Source: a virus. Taken from it: 28,775 nucleotides of DNA. Position 1 is the first letter of the stretch, and the number at the start of each line of letters is the position of its first letter. Below are positions 18,168 through 26,805 of this stretch, in pieces. The notes below the pieces were generated by a model that saw only the letters and a program-made list of their open reading frames with translations, had not been told where the DNA came from and made no database searches. The stretch is from positions 1-28,775 of IMG/VR virus record IMGVR_UViG_3300009163_000135. One strand, 5' to 3'. Both the position numbers and the translations under genes were made by a program.

Positions 18168-20939
18168 TTATCCCTTGCTATGCCGTTTTAGTGCTTCTTT
18201 CATGTATTCCAATGGTGATGCTTTTGGAGGTATTTTGTCAACAGGTGCTGACCTTTTGTGTTCTCTTACAGCTTGCCTGAAGTGGTCAAGAAACTTTGCT
18301 CCTGCATCACTTGAGCCATTACCTAATTGTGCCACAGTATCGGCATCAAATACATACTCTCCGTCAGCTAACAAAGCAGGAATATCGTCAGATTGTCCGT
18401 CACCTGCCCCTTTAACATAATGCCCTGTTGCTCCTGTTATGAACTTTGGAGACTGTCCATATTCCATTCCGTGGATATGACCGCCATCAGCAAAAGTTGG
18501 TAAATCTAAATTGCTTGATATACCTTTACCCATAAAGTTTGTCATAAATTCATTAGGGTCTTGAGCCTTGGCAACCTGAGCACTTTGGGATAACGGTGGA
18601 GTTCCCTGAGGAGATGCTCCAAGCATGTTTAATAACTTCGGATTGAGTGTAGACAATTGTGGGTACAATTGTTTCAATTCGGCTAATAATTGTGGGTTGT
18701 TGTTGTACACAGGTGCTCCTGCTAGGCTAGTTGCTGAAACGGATAAGGGTGCGGTTACCGCAGGTGTTGATGCTTGACCTGCTAAATTAGACAATGCTGA
18801 TTGTGACGCTTGATAATCAGATTGAGCAGCTTGAGATAAAGCCTGATTTTGCAAATTGGTTTTTAGACTAGTCAAGCCACCTTGAACATTACGAATAGCT
18901 AAAGATAAAGTAGTGCCTTGTTTTACTTGGTCTGTTACAGCCTGTTTTTGTGCGTCTGTTAATTCAGCCAATTGCTCTTGTATCTTATCTTGACTACCTT
19001 CTACGGTTAACTCACCTGCACTTAAATCAGGATTTGTTGGTGTTGTAATAGTTGGTGTTGTAGGGGTAGTTATTGGAGATAAAGGAGGAGTGGTTGCTGT
19101 ACTAATAGGCGATGTACCATTAGGTGTACCTTTAGGGCTACCTGTCGGTGAACCTATAGGACTACCTGTTGGAGAACCTGTAGGTGAACCTGAAGGTGTA
19201 CCTGTAAGTGAACCTGTAGGTGAACCTATACTTGCTCCATCAGGTGCTCCTGCAAGTACGCTTGTACTTGAAGGCGTATAACCTGACATCTTTGTTGCAA
19301 GTGCAGGCTCAATGCCTTGAGATACTAATGCATTGTAGTAATTAAATACTTCGCCTTGCTGTGTAGGGCTAGGACTTAATGGTGACGTAGGCTGATTAGC
19401 TAAACTTCCTGTTGGGTCTAGTTCAGATGGTAAATCTTGTATATTAACATCAGGACTAAAATCTTCTAATTTACTTCCATAAGGAAATTCAGGTTCAGAT
19501 TCTATCTTTGGAACATAAGTACGACCTTGTACATCAAGGGTAGGCTCGTCGCCATTCATTAGAATTACATTTCCTGCTGTTGAGAAAATGTCAGGACCTA
19601 AAGGGTCAGGTGTATCAGAGTTATACAACAAGTCTGCAAGCTGTTGTGTCATAGGGTCAAGCTCAGCTTTTTGTGTTCCCCCTGTTGGAGTCGTATCACT
19701 TGTTAATGCATTAAACGCTGCTGTTGTGCCTGCACTACCCAATCCACTTGCAATTAAATTTGGTAATAAATTATTAGTATTGCCTGTTAACGCGGCGTTT
19801 GTAAGACCTGATGTGACACTTTGTACACCTGCTCTAGTTGCAGGGTCTAAATCACTAACTAAGCTACTACCTGCTCCACCAATACCGCCTGAAAGTGCAC
19901 CACGAGCAAGAGAAGTGCCAACATCACCACCTGTAAGTAAAGCACCTGTTGTGCCACCTACACCGCCACTAATAGCACCTGAGCCAAAAGAGCCTGCGCC
20001 TGCTTGACCTGCTAAATTGCCTGCACCTGCTCCTGCTCCACCTGTGATAGCACTAATAGCTAACCCTTCAGGTGTAATTTCTCTACCTGTAAGAACATTA
20101 GTAAGCACATTAGACGCAACGCCCTTACCTGCACCTGTAAGTGCACTTTGTCCTGCATTTGCCCAATTGATGCCACCTTCTACTGCTGTGCCTGTTTCAG
20201 GAGCTAGTGCTGTTAATTCAGCCATTTCAGCAGCTGTTAATCCTGCTGCCCCTGCTGTGCCTGCGCCTGCACCTACTCCGCCTGCGCCTGCCATTGCTGT
20301 ATCTGCTATTGCACTTGTCTCGGCTAAAGTTGCTAATTCAGTTGCCGTAAGAGTGGCAGCTCCTTCAGTTGCTAATGCTGTTGTGCCTACCTCTGTTGCA
20401 AATAATGATGGGTCGACATACCCTGTAGCTACTGCTACAGCAACGGCTGCTACTGTAGCCCAACCTCCTGGGATTGTCTCGTTTACTGAATCATCAAGGG
20501 CGTTAGTAACTTGTGCAAAGATAGAGCCGCCGTCTTGGTCTTTTGCGGCTTCATAATTTTTTGTTATTTGTGCCCAAGCATCCCAATCAATTACAGGTTC
20601 AGGCGCAGGTGGGTTTGGCACTTCAGGCGTTGGTGGTGGAGGAGGCGGTCTATAAACAGGTATTGCCCCACCTAAAACGTATACTTGATTAGGGTCTTCA
20701 CCACTGGGTTGCGGTGGGGGCGGAGGCGGGGGCGGTGGAGGCGGTTCGGGTGGCGGAGGTGGAGGTGGCTCAGGCAGTGGCGCGTAAATATTGCCATACA
20801 TATTAGCTAAGAACTCTTGATTTTGTCTTAATAGACTTACATATCTTTCATCAGACATCGGGTCATTTTCATACCTATTATTTTCTACCTGAATCATGTA
20901 GTCGATGTCTTCTTGCGATGTTACTGGCCCCATGCTCAT
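18168..20939 (-). CDS. Large Pro/Gly/Ala-rich virion protein with SDxIPAxLxDGE tail, 923 aa
   Basis: ATG 20939 overlaps the previous stop as ATGA and is preferred over 20954. Order: a short helical N-terminus, a polyproline tract (about 53-80), Ala/Gly-rich glycine-zipper segments (about 170-400), a Ser-Pro-Thr-Gly tetrapeptide repeat encoded by 12-base DNA repeats at 19111-19230, then helical segments. The C-terminal module reads YVKGAGDGQSDDIPALLADGE, then YVFDADTVAQLGNGSSDAGA, a recurring phage signature at the end of ejection or tail-associated proteins. It probably acts in genome delivery. Confidence 0.65.
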   Translation of the reverse strand: MSMGPVTSQEDIDYMIQVENNRYENDPMSDERYVSLLRQNQEFLANMYGNIYAPLPEPPPPPPPEPPPPPPPPPPPQPSGEDPNQVYVLGGAIPVYRPPPPPPTPEVPNPPAPEPVIDWDAWAQITKNYEAAKDQDGGSIFAQVTNALDDSVNETIPGGWATVAAVAVAVATGYVDPSLFATEVGTTALATEGAATLTATELATLAETSAIADTAMAGAGGVGAGAGTAGAAGLTAAEMAELTALAPETGTAVEGGINWANAGQSALTGAGKGVASNVLTNVLTGREITPEGLAISAITGGAGAGAGNLAGQAGAGSFGSGAISGGVGGTTGALLTGGDVGTSLARGALSGGIGGAGSSLVSDLDPATRAGVQSVTSGLTNAALTGNTNNLLPNLIASGLGSAGTTAAFNALTSDTTPTGGTQKAELDPMTQQLADLLYNSDTPDPLGPDIFSTAGNVILMNGDEPTLDVQGRTYVPKIESEPEFPYGSKLEDFSPDVNIQDLPSELDPTGSLANQPTSPLSPSPTQQGEVFNYYNALVSQGIEPALATKMSGYTPSSTSVLAGAPDGASIGSPTGSLTGTPSGSPTGSPTGSPIGSPTGSPKGTPNGTSPISTATTPPLSPITTPTTPTITTPTNPDLSAGELTVEGSQDKIQEQLAELTDAQKQAVTDQVKQGTTLSLAIRNVQGGLTSLKTNLQNQALSQAAQSDYQASQSALSNLAGQASTPAVTAPLSVSATSLAGAPVYNNNPQLLAELKQLYPQLSTLNPKLLNMLGASPQGTPPLSQSAQVAKAQDPNEFMTNFMGKGISSNLDLPTFADGGHIHGMEYGQSPKFITGATGHYVKGAGDGQSDDIPALLADGEYVFDADTVAQLGNGSSDAGAKFLDHFRQAVREHKRSAPVDKIPPKASPLEYMKEALKRHSKG
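19111..19230 (-). repeat. 12-base tandem repeats encoding SPTG-type tetrapeptides
   Basis: About ten degenerate units of GGTGAACCTGTA (plus-strand phase) run through this 120-base stretch. On the coding strand they give S-P-T-G, T-P-S-G, S-P-I-G and similar units. The period is a multiple of three, so unit gain or loss keeps the frame and changes only linker length. Confidence 0.85.
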
Positions 20940-21295
20940 AGCTGTGCCACCCATTGATAATTAGGATTGTCGCTAGGCGAAACTTTTATTTTTAAAGACT
21001 GCAGTATTTGGGGTAACTGTGATTTTTGTGCCCCATAAATTGTGTTTATTCCTGAAGATTTTAGCTTTTTAATAAGTGCCATCACTGCTGAATTTAATTT
21101 TAAAGGACTATCTTGTGTAAAAAAATCTACCTGTGCTTGATTATTACCTAGACGAATCATCACTAAAACCGTATCGCCTTCTTGTAAAATTTGTGCGTCT
21201 TTTATGCTAACTAGTTTAGTAAGCCCTGCTAAGTACGCAACAGAGTCTTGACCTGATTTGCGGTAATCCGCACTTATGATTTCACTAGCTTTCAT
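20936..21295 (-). CDS. Small virion-module protein, 119 aa
   Basis: Layout: N-terminal helix (MKASEIISADYRKSGQDSVAYL), beta strands (DTVLVMIRLGNNQAQVDFFT), a helix (LNSAVMALIKKLKSSGINTIYG), and a final strand region. This resembles a small alpha/beta protein common in phage late operons between tail and ejection genes; I cannot name it. Both ends overlap neighbours as ATGA. There is no clear ribosome site, so it is probably translated by coupling. Confidence 0.65.
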   Translation of the reverse strand: MKASEIISADYRKSGQDSVAYLAGLTKLVSIKDAQILQEGDTVLVMIRLGNNQAQVDFFTQDSPLKLNSAVMALIKKLKSSGINTIYGAQKSQLPQILQSLKIKVSPSDNPNYQWVAQL

Positions 21296-21531
21296 ATGTA
21301 ATCTATGTCCATAATGCCGACTAAGCTCTTAGCCCAATCTTGCCATGTTTCAAAGTTTCTCGCATCAGGCAAACCGCTATTCACAAAGTATCCAATACCT
21401 TGCATACCATCAGCCCAATCTCTCCATCTCTCTTCAGGGACTGTTCCTAGCTGTTGAGCTGAGAATAAATCCGCCATCGAAGCGCACCAATAATCCCATG
21501 TCAAGTCCCTAGGGTCAAAAGTAGTCGTCAT
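21292..21531 (-). CDS. Small Trp-rich virion-module protein, 79 aa
   Basis: Contains evenly spaced Trp-Asp and Asp-Trp pairs (DLTWDYWCASMADLF, RWRDWADGMQGIG, ETWQDWAKSLVGIMD), a pattern I recall from small proteins beside phage tail genes. Start overlaps the gp10-like stop as TAATG; end overlaps the next start as ATGA. Likely a minor structural or assembly protein (positional inference). Confidence 0.65.
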   Translation of the reverse strand: MTTTFDPRDLTWDYWCASMADLFSAQQLGTVPEERWRDWADGMQGIGYFVNSGLPDARNFETWQDWAKSLVGIMDIDYI

Positions 21532-23300
21532 TATGGGTTACCTGTACTTCTTTCGTCACCAATATCAGCACTAATTAATACCTTACCCATCTCGTAGTTG
21601 CCGTTAAAGGTGTTACTTTCAAACCTCATTCGTAATTCACGACGTTGCTCTCGCATGTCAACTTTTAATGTATTTGAGTCAAAGGTATAAGGCTCAGAGG
21701 TGACATCTACATCATCCGCATAGCCCTTACCTGTTATATATAAATTCATCTCCCCATCTTGAACAAAATCAGGCTCAACACGCTCAATCCGTATCCACTT
21801 GTTATCACCCATAACCTGCACATTCCCTGGACCACCTGTTACCCATCCAAGGTTGTTTGTCTCAAAATACGATTGCACAGCCGTTACCTGTGTTAAATAA
21901 GTCTGATTAACGCCTGTTTCATGCGACCACAGTGTGTATTTACCTTGCGTATTGACAGCATTATCAGCCCAAATAGGCTTTCTATATATCTCAGAAAACA
22001 CGCCTGCAGAACGATTTGCTCCTTCGGCATAACCTGCGTCATACCAAGTCTTCTCTCTGACGTTATAAATAATGGCGTTATTGCATTCGACTGAATCACC
22101 TGATGGATAGAACCACCATATCTCACCCCAACGAGGTATCTTAGTAACCCATACCTTCTGTCTTTGGACATAATTTAAGTTATCAAAGAAGAAGTTCATA
22201 TTAGCCATGTTTGGTATTTCTTGTACAACACCGTTATACATTAAGAACCTATCAACACCACACCAATAATAAATACCGTCATACTCAATCACGCACTGAC
22301 TCGACATAATCGATGTCTGTGAAGAAATGATGTCATACCGCCAATAAATGGTCGATGTACCTATCTGTTGTGGAGCGTAAGTTACCCTTGTTAATTGGTC
22401 GGCTGACCAAAATAACCCTGCAGGTGATGTTGTACCACCCCTTACCGCTAAGCCTTTAACGACTTTAGTAGCAGATACATTATTCTCGTTTGAATCCGCT
22501 CCTACCCAATTTTGAAAGTTTCCTGCAGAACAGTTCTTTATTAAGCCATCATTACCATAAATAAAGAGATATGGATACAACATTACAACACCACCTGAAA
22601 CAGCTAAATTATTGTCATAAGTCAGTGTATTTGTGCCTGTAACAGTCGCATTTGCAGACAATGTAATAGTCGTTGTAGGTGTTGTTTGTACAACATTCGT
22701 TATTGTTGTAGCTGAAGGAATACCTGTGCCTGTGACAGTTTGACCAATCCCAATGAGTAAATTAGCAGGTGATATAGTAATCGTAGGTGAGCCGTTTGCA
22801 GTAACGGTAGAGGCTGTAAATATCCCTAATTTGGTCATCGTGCCATAGGGAAAATTACCAATTTGTAAGGTAGTATTAACCGTATTATCAATATTTGTTA
22901 GATTCTGCCCTGCATGACCTATCACTGTTAAGTCACCTGAACCACCGCTATCATAGCCAATCTCCCACTGCCATAAATTATTAGCATTACTGACAAAACT
23001 CGCATCTAGCGTTATTGTTGTTGGACCGAATCCTATTGCATTATCATTGTCAGTCTGCCAAGCCAAAACATTACCGCTTTGCCCTGAATAGACATAATTT
23101 AAGCCATTTTGGGACTGCATAACCATACCACGGCTAATGCCTGTAGCATTCAAGAATAAGCCTGAATAACCGCCTATCTTACGAGGACGACCACGCTGAA
23201 ATCGTACCCATTTGCCATCGACATACATCGGTGAATCAAATAAAGTACCATCTCGCTGTATCCCTGGGGGGATGGCTAGAGAGATAACCTTTTGGGTCAA
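21531..23300 (-). CDS. gp10-like head-tail stabilisation / tail hub protein, TTG start, 589 aa
   Basis: Starts at TTG 23300 behind AAAGGAGGAGG, overlapping the preceding stop as TTGA. The N-terminus (LAIPPGIQRDGTLFDSPMY) and later blocks (KVVKGLAVRG, YWCGVDRFLMYNG, KIPRWGEIWWFYPSGDS, WIRIERVEPDF) match a family of phage proteins resembling P22 gp10 (packaged-DNA stabilisation, beta-propeller-like). Residues 162-228 look like an inserted Thr/Val-rich beta domain. It probably closes the portal-adaptor channel or forms part of the tail. Gene order (adaptor, fibre, this) supports a short tail. Confidence 0.7.
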   Translation of the reverse strand: MTQKVISLAIPPGIQRDGTLFDSPMYVDGKWVRFQRGRPRKIGGYSGLFLNATGISRGMVMQSQNGLNYVYSGQSGNVLAWQTDNDNAIGFGPTTITLDASFVSNANNLWQWEIGYDSGGSGDLTVIGHAGQNLTNIDNTVNTTLQIGNFPYGTMTKLGIFTASTVTANGSPTITISPANLLIGIGQTVTGTGIPSATTITNVVQTTPTTTITLSANATVTGTNTLTYDNNLAVSGGVVMLYPYLFIYGNDGLIKNCSAGNFQNWVGADSNENNVSATKVVKGLAVRGGTTSPAGLFWSADQLTRVTYAPQQIGTSTIYWRYDIISSQTSIMSSQCVIEYDGIYYWCGVDRFLMYNGVVQEIPNMANMNFFFDNLNYVQRQKVWVTKIPRWGEIWWFYPSGDSVECNNAIIYNVREKTWYDAGYAEGANRSAGVFSEIYRKPIWADNAVNTQGKYTLWSHETGVNQTYLTQVTAVQSYFETNNLGWVTGGPGNVQVMGDNKWIRIERVEPDFVQDGEMNLYITGKGYADDVDVTSEPYTFDSNTLKVDMREQRRELRMRFESNTFNGNYEMGKVLISADIGDERSTGNP

Positions 23301-24523
23301 AATCCTCCTCCTTTAATGCCGTTTGTTGCATAGAATCCTGTACTATCAAAGTAACCTGCTAAGGTATTGGCAATGACAAACCCTAGCTTTCCTGTAGTAG
23401 GTAAATATAAACCTGTATTTGTGTCACCTGTAAACTTGAGCGATGGTACTGCTAATGAGCCATTGCCTAACGTAAGCGAGGTTAATGAACTTGATGAGCC
23501 TGAAGCCGCGTTATAGACATTTGTACCGTCACAGATAACCACCAAGGAATCGCCTTGTGGGACAACCACAGTAGCTCCACCAAACACGGCTGTTTTAATC
23601 GTTAAACTAAACGCCCCTGTAGAGTTGTTAGTAAAGGTATAAAGCTGTACCGTTGAAGGGACAATAATAATCTGATTGCTTGTTAATGTACCTGAATACT
23701 CTTGAATAGTGTTAGCAGCTTGTGCACTTGTTAAGGTAGTCGTACCGCCTGTAATTGTTAACGCTAATTGCGTATAGACAAAGGAATTCGAGCGTCCTAA
23801 GCCAAAGGTATTCCAACCTGTGCCATTACAGACAATTACTAAGGATTCTGTTAACTGTAGTTGTTGATTAGCGTTACCATCGATTGTGTCTGTTCCTTGC
23901 GGAGTAATGGTCAAAATGCCTGTACCGTTGTTACGAATCATGCAGAACCAATTTTCACCAACAGTACCTGAAGCAGGTAAGGTTAATGTTCCAACGCCAC
24001 TCGACCATACATTAAACTGCGCTCTTACGGTGGATGGAAGAGTTGCACTACCATAGTAGTTAACAACCTCATACGATTGATTTAAAGTCGTTCCTATAGC
24101 CGTTAAACCGTATCCTGCTAGAGTCGCTGCGTTAGCCGCTGATGTTCCTGCACCAAATGTTACGGTTGACCAAGTACCTGCCGAAGTTGTATTACTCGTT
24201 GTATAAATATACTGAGCGATACCTGATGCGATAGAGACAATCGTCCCACCTGCATAATCTTTAACGGTAAAGGTATTTGCGCCAATATTCCTAATTAATG
24301 CTGTTTGTCCAACCGAAACCTGTGTTGCAGGTGGCATTATTAAGGATAAACTTGCAACTGTTGCGGTTACCTCAATAATGTTTGCAACGACTTGGGTTTG
24401 GTCATTACCGTTGATGGGCCATTGCAGGGTTGTATCTGCTGATATAGACAGCGATTCGTACCCCACAGGAGATGGGGAAACGGTTTGCCCTGTAAATGGG
24501 TTGGTATAGGTAGGATTTGTCAT
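23297..24523 (-). CDS. Tail-fibre-like beta-rich protein, 408 aa
   Basis: The N-terminus (NPFTGQTVSPSPVGYESLSI) is followed by repeated short beta modules rich in Thr, Gly and Val, such as QVSVGQTALIRNIGANTFTV, GTGILTITPQGTDTI and LESLVIVCNGT-like phrases. It ends KFTGDTNTGLYLPTTGKLGF...GFYATNGIKGGGF, a fibre-type tail phrase. It lies between the adaptor and gp10-like genes, so it is part of the tail. It may be a fibre or a decoration of the tail hub. Start overlaps the adaptor stop as ATGA. Confidence 0.7.
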   Translation of the reverse strand: MTNPTYTNPFTGQTVSPSPVGYESLSISADTTLQWPINGNDQTQVVANIIEVTATVASLSLIMPPATQVSVGQTALIRNIGANTFTVKDYAGGTIVSIASGIAQYIYTTSNTTSAGTWSTVTFGAGTSAANAATLAGYGLTAIGTTLNQSYEVVNYYGSATLPSTVRAQFNVWSSGVGTLTLPASGTVGENWFCMIRNNGTGILTITPQGTDTIDGNANQQLQLTESLVIVCNGTGWNTFGLGRSNSFVYTQLALTITGGTTTLTSAQAANTIQEYSGTLTSNQIIIVPSTVQLYTFTNNSTGAFSLTIKTAVFGGATVVVPQGDSLVVICDGTNVYNAASGSSSSLTSLTLGNGSLAVPSLKFTGDTNTGLYLPTTGKLGFVIANTLAGYFDSTGFYATNGIKGGGF

Positions 24524-25155
24524 GAGTCAATCGCCATAGCTTGACGGTCAGCAAGGCGTAATTGGTCTTCTTGTTTCAAGACTTGCATTGCTTCCGTATA
24601 CTTTTGTTGGAAAATCTGTCTTTGGTCATTTTTTAAGAATGGCATCGCTTGTAGTAATGTTCCATAAAGCATTGCATTCGGAGCATTTTGCGTTATCCAA
24701 TTCGTTTGATTGGTTGAGGACAGGGGAGCTAATCTCTCGTAATATAAGACCTCGAAACTATATGCTTGGTCAGGAGTAGGAGCTACGAGCCAATTATCGT
24801 AGTTGTAATCAGAGTAATATAAGGGGGTGCTTGTAGTAGTAGAAGAGGGTGCGTATTGCCTTAAATACTCGTATTTTCTCAACAAAATAGGCTGAATTTG
24901 TCCACTTACCGTGATATTCATGGAAACTGTCTTGCGCCATCTTGCAGGCTTAGGGATTACAGGCTCGCCAACAGTCATTGTGGATTCGACAACTTGCTGT
25001 TGACCTAGAGTCTTAATCTGTTCGGCAATCTCAAACTCCGCCAACATAATGAAGGATGGAATTTGGTTAACAACAGCGGCGTCATTACGCTCTAGATATT
25101 GCGTAATATCTGTCGTTAAACTGTCATAAGTCATTACTGCCGCAGGAGTTGTCAT
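24520..25155 (-). CDS. SU10-type head-tail adaptor protein, 211 aa
   Basis: The order YDSLTTDITQYLERND...QIPSFIMLAEFEIAEQIKTL, then PARWRKTVSMNI, then YYSDYNYDNWLVAPTPDQAY, YYERLAPLS and LYGTLLQAMPFLKNDQRQIF is the pattern of the SU10 adaptor family (gp4-like ring below the portal in short-tailed phages). Length fits. It forms the connection between portal and tail, so portal and capsid genes are expected beyond this window. A moderate AGGG sits upstream of ATG 25155. Confidence 0.82.
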   Translation of the reverse strand: MTTPAAVMTYDSLTTDITQYLERNDAAVVNQIPSFIMLAEFEIAEQIKTLGQQQVVESTMTVGEPVIPKPARWRKTVSMNITVSGQIQPILLRKYEYLRQYAPSSTTTSTPLYYSDYNYDNWLVAPTPDQAYSFEVLYYERLAPLSSTNQTNWITQNAPNAMLYGTLLQAMPFLKNDQRQIFQQKYTEAMQVLKQEDQLRLADRQAMAIDS

Positions 25156-25234
25156 ATTTAGTTGCCCTAGTTAATCTCGGCTACCGTTTTTCCCAAACAG
25201 TTGTAGTGATTTTAATACTTTTTCTTGGAAAAGC

Positions 25235-25771
25235 CTATACAATCATGGTTTCTGCTGATTTCTGTACATCAGCCACCCTTTTTAGCCATCCTTTGCCATA
25301 AACTTCAAAGTTTGATAATGACTTGTAGAACTCTTCTTTATTATTACTGAATTTTTTGAGCAAGTCTAATCCATTAGCATCTTTAATGGCTTGTAAAGTA
25401 GCAGGTCCAATAACGCCATCAGCGTTTACTCGTAAGGCTTTTTGAATCATTTTCCGAGCGGCGAATGCCCCTGCATTAATAGCAAAATCAAAAACGGCAT
25501 AATCCACGCCATTAGGTAAATCATCACCCCTAACAGCATCCCAATAATCTCTTTTGTAAACAGGTTTAACATCTTCTTTCTTCAACGCCTTCATATCATC
25601 TTGAGTTACTTCATGTCCTACATATTTTTCCCAAACAGCTTGAGTACATCCCCACATCGTGCATCCTTCACGACCATCAGGTAAATGATTACCTTTATCT
25701 CGTTGGTCGTTAGTGAATCCGCCCTCATGGGCGATAACCATATCAAACGACTTATCCCAATTATTTTGCAT
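25235..25771 (-). CDS. GH108 endolysin (N-acetylmuramidase) with peptidoglycan-binding C-terminus, 178 aa
   Basis: The N-terminal domain carries the family glutamate in AHEGGFTND (E16), then CTMWGCTQAVW and YKRDYWDAVRGDDLPNGVDY...FAINAG, the layout of glycosyl hydrolase 108. The C-terminal part (RKMIQKAL...DGVIGPATLQAI) is the associated peptidoglycan-binding module. Length is typical. It has no signal peptide, so export depends on the holin encoded just upstream. The start overlaps the holin gene by 11 bases. It cleaves the host glycan strands at lysis. Confidence 0.92.
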   Translation of the reverse strand: MQNNWDKSFDMVIAHEGGFTNDQRDKGNHLPDGREGCTMWGCTQAVWEKYVGHEVTQDDMKALKKEDVKPVYKRDYWDAVRGDDLPNGVDYAVFDFAINAGAFAARKMIQKALRVNADGVIGPATLQAIKDANGLDLLKKFSNNKEEFYKSLSNFEVYGKGWLKRVADVQKSAETMIV

Positions 25772-26162
25772 TCTTCTTCATCTCCATCACTTTTTCCAAG
25801 GTTCTGCCTCCGAAATAGAAGCTCATAATGAGCATGCCCCACTGACCTAGTAGCTCTACATAGTTGTTATTTACCTCAATATCCCACGCTGACATCATGC
25901 CAAATGTTGTATAGGTCAACAGAATGAATATAAGGGTCATAGGGCGAATGTTCTTAGATAGCCAAGAGTCTGACATCATGTCAGCAGATTGTCGCTTGGT
26001 GAGTTCTTGAGCCTCTATATTATCAGCGTTTAATTCTGCTAATTTACCTTCTTGTTGCATTTGTAATAACTCTTGTTGGGCTTTAGCTTTAGCCTCAGGG
26101 TCAGGAATAAACTTATCCAAAACCTTCATACCAACATCAAATAACGCTGTTAATGGAAACAT
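25761..26162 (-). CDS. Holin of the 3TM / GTA type, 133 aa
   Basis: The N-terminal amphipathic helix ends in KFIPDPEAKAKAQQELLQMQ, then SDSWLSKNIRPMTLIFILL begins the first membrane span. A second span follows in NYVELLGQWGMLIMSFYFGG, ending in a charged EKVMEMKKNAK tail. This is the GTA-type 3TM holin layout. It lies directly before the endolysin, as expected of a holin. Start 26162 overlaps the stop before it as TAATG, with AAAGGA upstream. Confidence 0.85.
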   Translation of the reverse strand: MFPLTALFDVGMKVLDKFIPDPEAKAKAQQELLQMQQEGKLAELNADNIEAQELTKRQSADMMSDSWLSKNIRPMTLIFILLTYTTFGMMSAWDIEVNNNYVELLGQWGMLIMSFYFGGRTLEKVMEMKKNAK

Positions 26163-26452
26163 TATTTATCCTTTCTAAAATGCAACATAGCCAAGTCAAA
26201 TATAATAATTGATGCGCCTATGTCCTTAGTAATCCACAGAGGAAACAAGTTATCTACAGGATACGCACCGTATTCAAAATAATGTAGTGACCGCATAACC
26301 TGCACCATTAAACCTGTTGTCATGACAAAAATACCAACCTTTGACAACATCCGCATATCTGTAAAGAATCCTGAAAACGCTAAGAAAGCTACTACAAAAA
26401 CTGCAATTAGTTCGATGATTAAAATAGACATGAGCCAATGTATTAACGTCAT
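26162..26452 (-). CDS. Small membrane protein of lysis cassette, 96 aa
   Basis: Three hydrophobic segments are seen (about 5-28, 37-52 and 72-90), separated by MRMLSK and HYFEYGAYPVDNLFP. The HYFE-x-G-x-YP phrase recalls an unnamed phage membrane protein often next to holins. It could be a second holin, antiholin or regulator of lysis timing. Start overlaps the stop before it as ATGA. Confidence 0.65.
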   Translation of the reverse strand: MTLIHWLMSILIIELIAVFVVAFLAFSGFFTDMRMLSKVGIFVMTTGLMVQVMRSLHYFEYGAYPVDNLFPLWITKDIGASIIIFDLAMLHFRKDK

Positions 26453-26805
26453 TTCTTTGCTCTTTTATGCTTAATTTCTTCTGCCACTTCACCAATGTCC
26501 ATGTGTTCACGCTTGACCATGTAATTGGACACCCAATTAATGACAGCGACACTACACAAACCAAGTATCCATGCCAATCCAATCTGCATATCCAACTTAT
26601 CAGAGCTAATACTTAACTTCTCAGCAACGATTCCTGTAAAAGCGAACCCTGCCATAGCACTAATTCCACCTGCAATAAATACGCTTGCAACTTTACCTTT
26701 TTCCTGTAACTTCTCAGGTGTCCAAAACATAGCCAATGAAAGCCCACCAAATAAACCACCAAGAGCAGGGGCTAGTTTTTCAATGAGAAATCCTTCAGGA
26801 ATCAT
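26449..26805 (-). CDS. Putative holin-like membrane protein, 118 aa
   Basis: Membrane segments occur at about 10-30 (APALGGLFGGLSLAMFW), 40-60 (ASVFIAGGISAMAGFAFTGI) and 75-92 (IGLAWILGLCSVAVINWV), followed by a charged tail rich in Lys and Glu. This is a class-I-holin-like topology. It lies three genes before the endolysin. Which of the three membrane proteins makes the lethal hole cannot be decided from sequence. Confidence 0.65.
   Translation of the reverse strand: MIPEGFLIEKLAPALGGLFGGLSLAMFWTPEKLQEKGKVASVFIAGGISAMAGFAFTGIVAEKLSISSDKLDMQIGLAWILGLCSVAVINWVSNYMVKREHMDIGEVAEEIKHKRAKK

Noticed and set aside
19111-19230. CRISPR-like short repeats
   Set aside because: The units are 12 bases, directly adjacent with no spacers, and in frame with the coding sequence. 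They are protein-coding tandem repeats.
19588-20556. Two long plus-strand open frames (139 and 179 codons) inside the 923-aa gene
   Set aside because: They are antisense reads of Gly/Ala/Thr-rich codons, giving implausible Pro/Ala/Val-only protein with no ribosome site. Low-complexity coding commonly keeps the opposite strand open.
22617-22817. Possible mobile insertion in the gp10-like gene
   Set aside because: There are no target duplications or inverted repeats and the frame stays open. It is reported only as a domain insertion in the protein.
25156-25234. Promoter or terminator in the gap between adaptor and endolysin genes
   Set aside because: Only weak A/T-rich inverted repeats and no convincing -35/-10 pair were seen. 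Nothing definite can be assigned.
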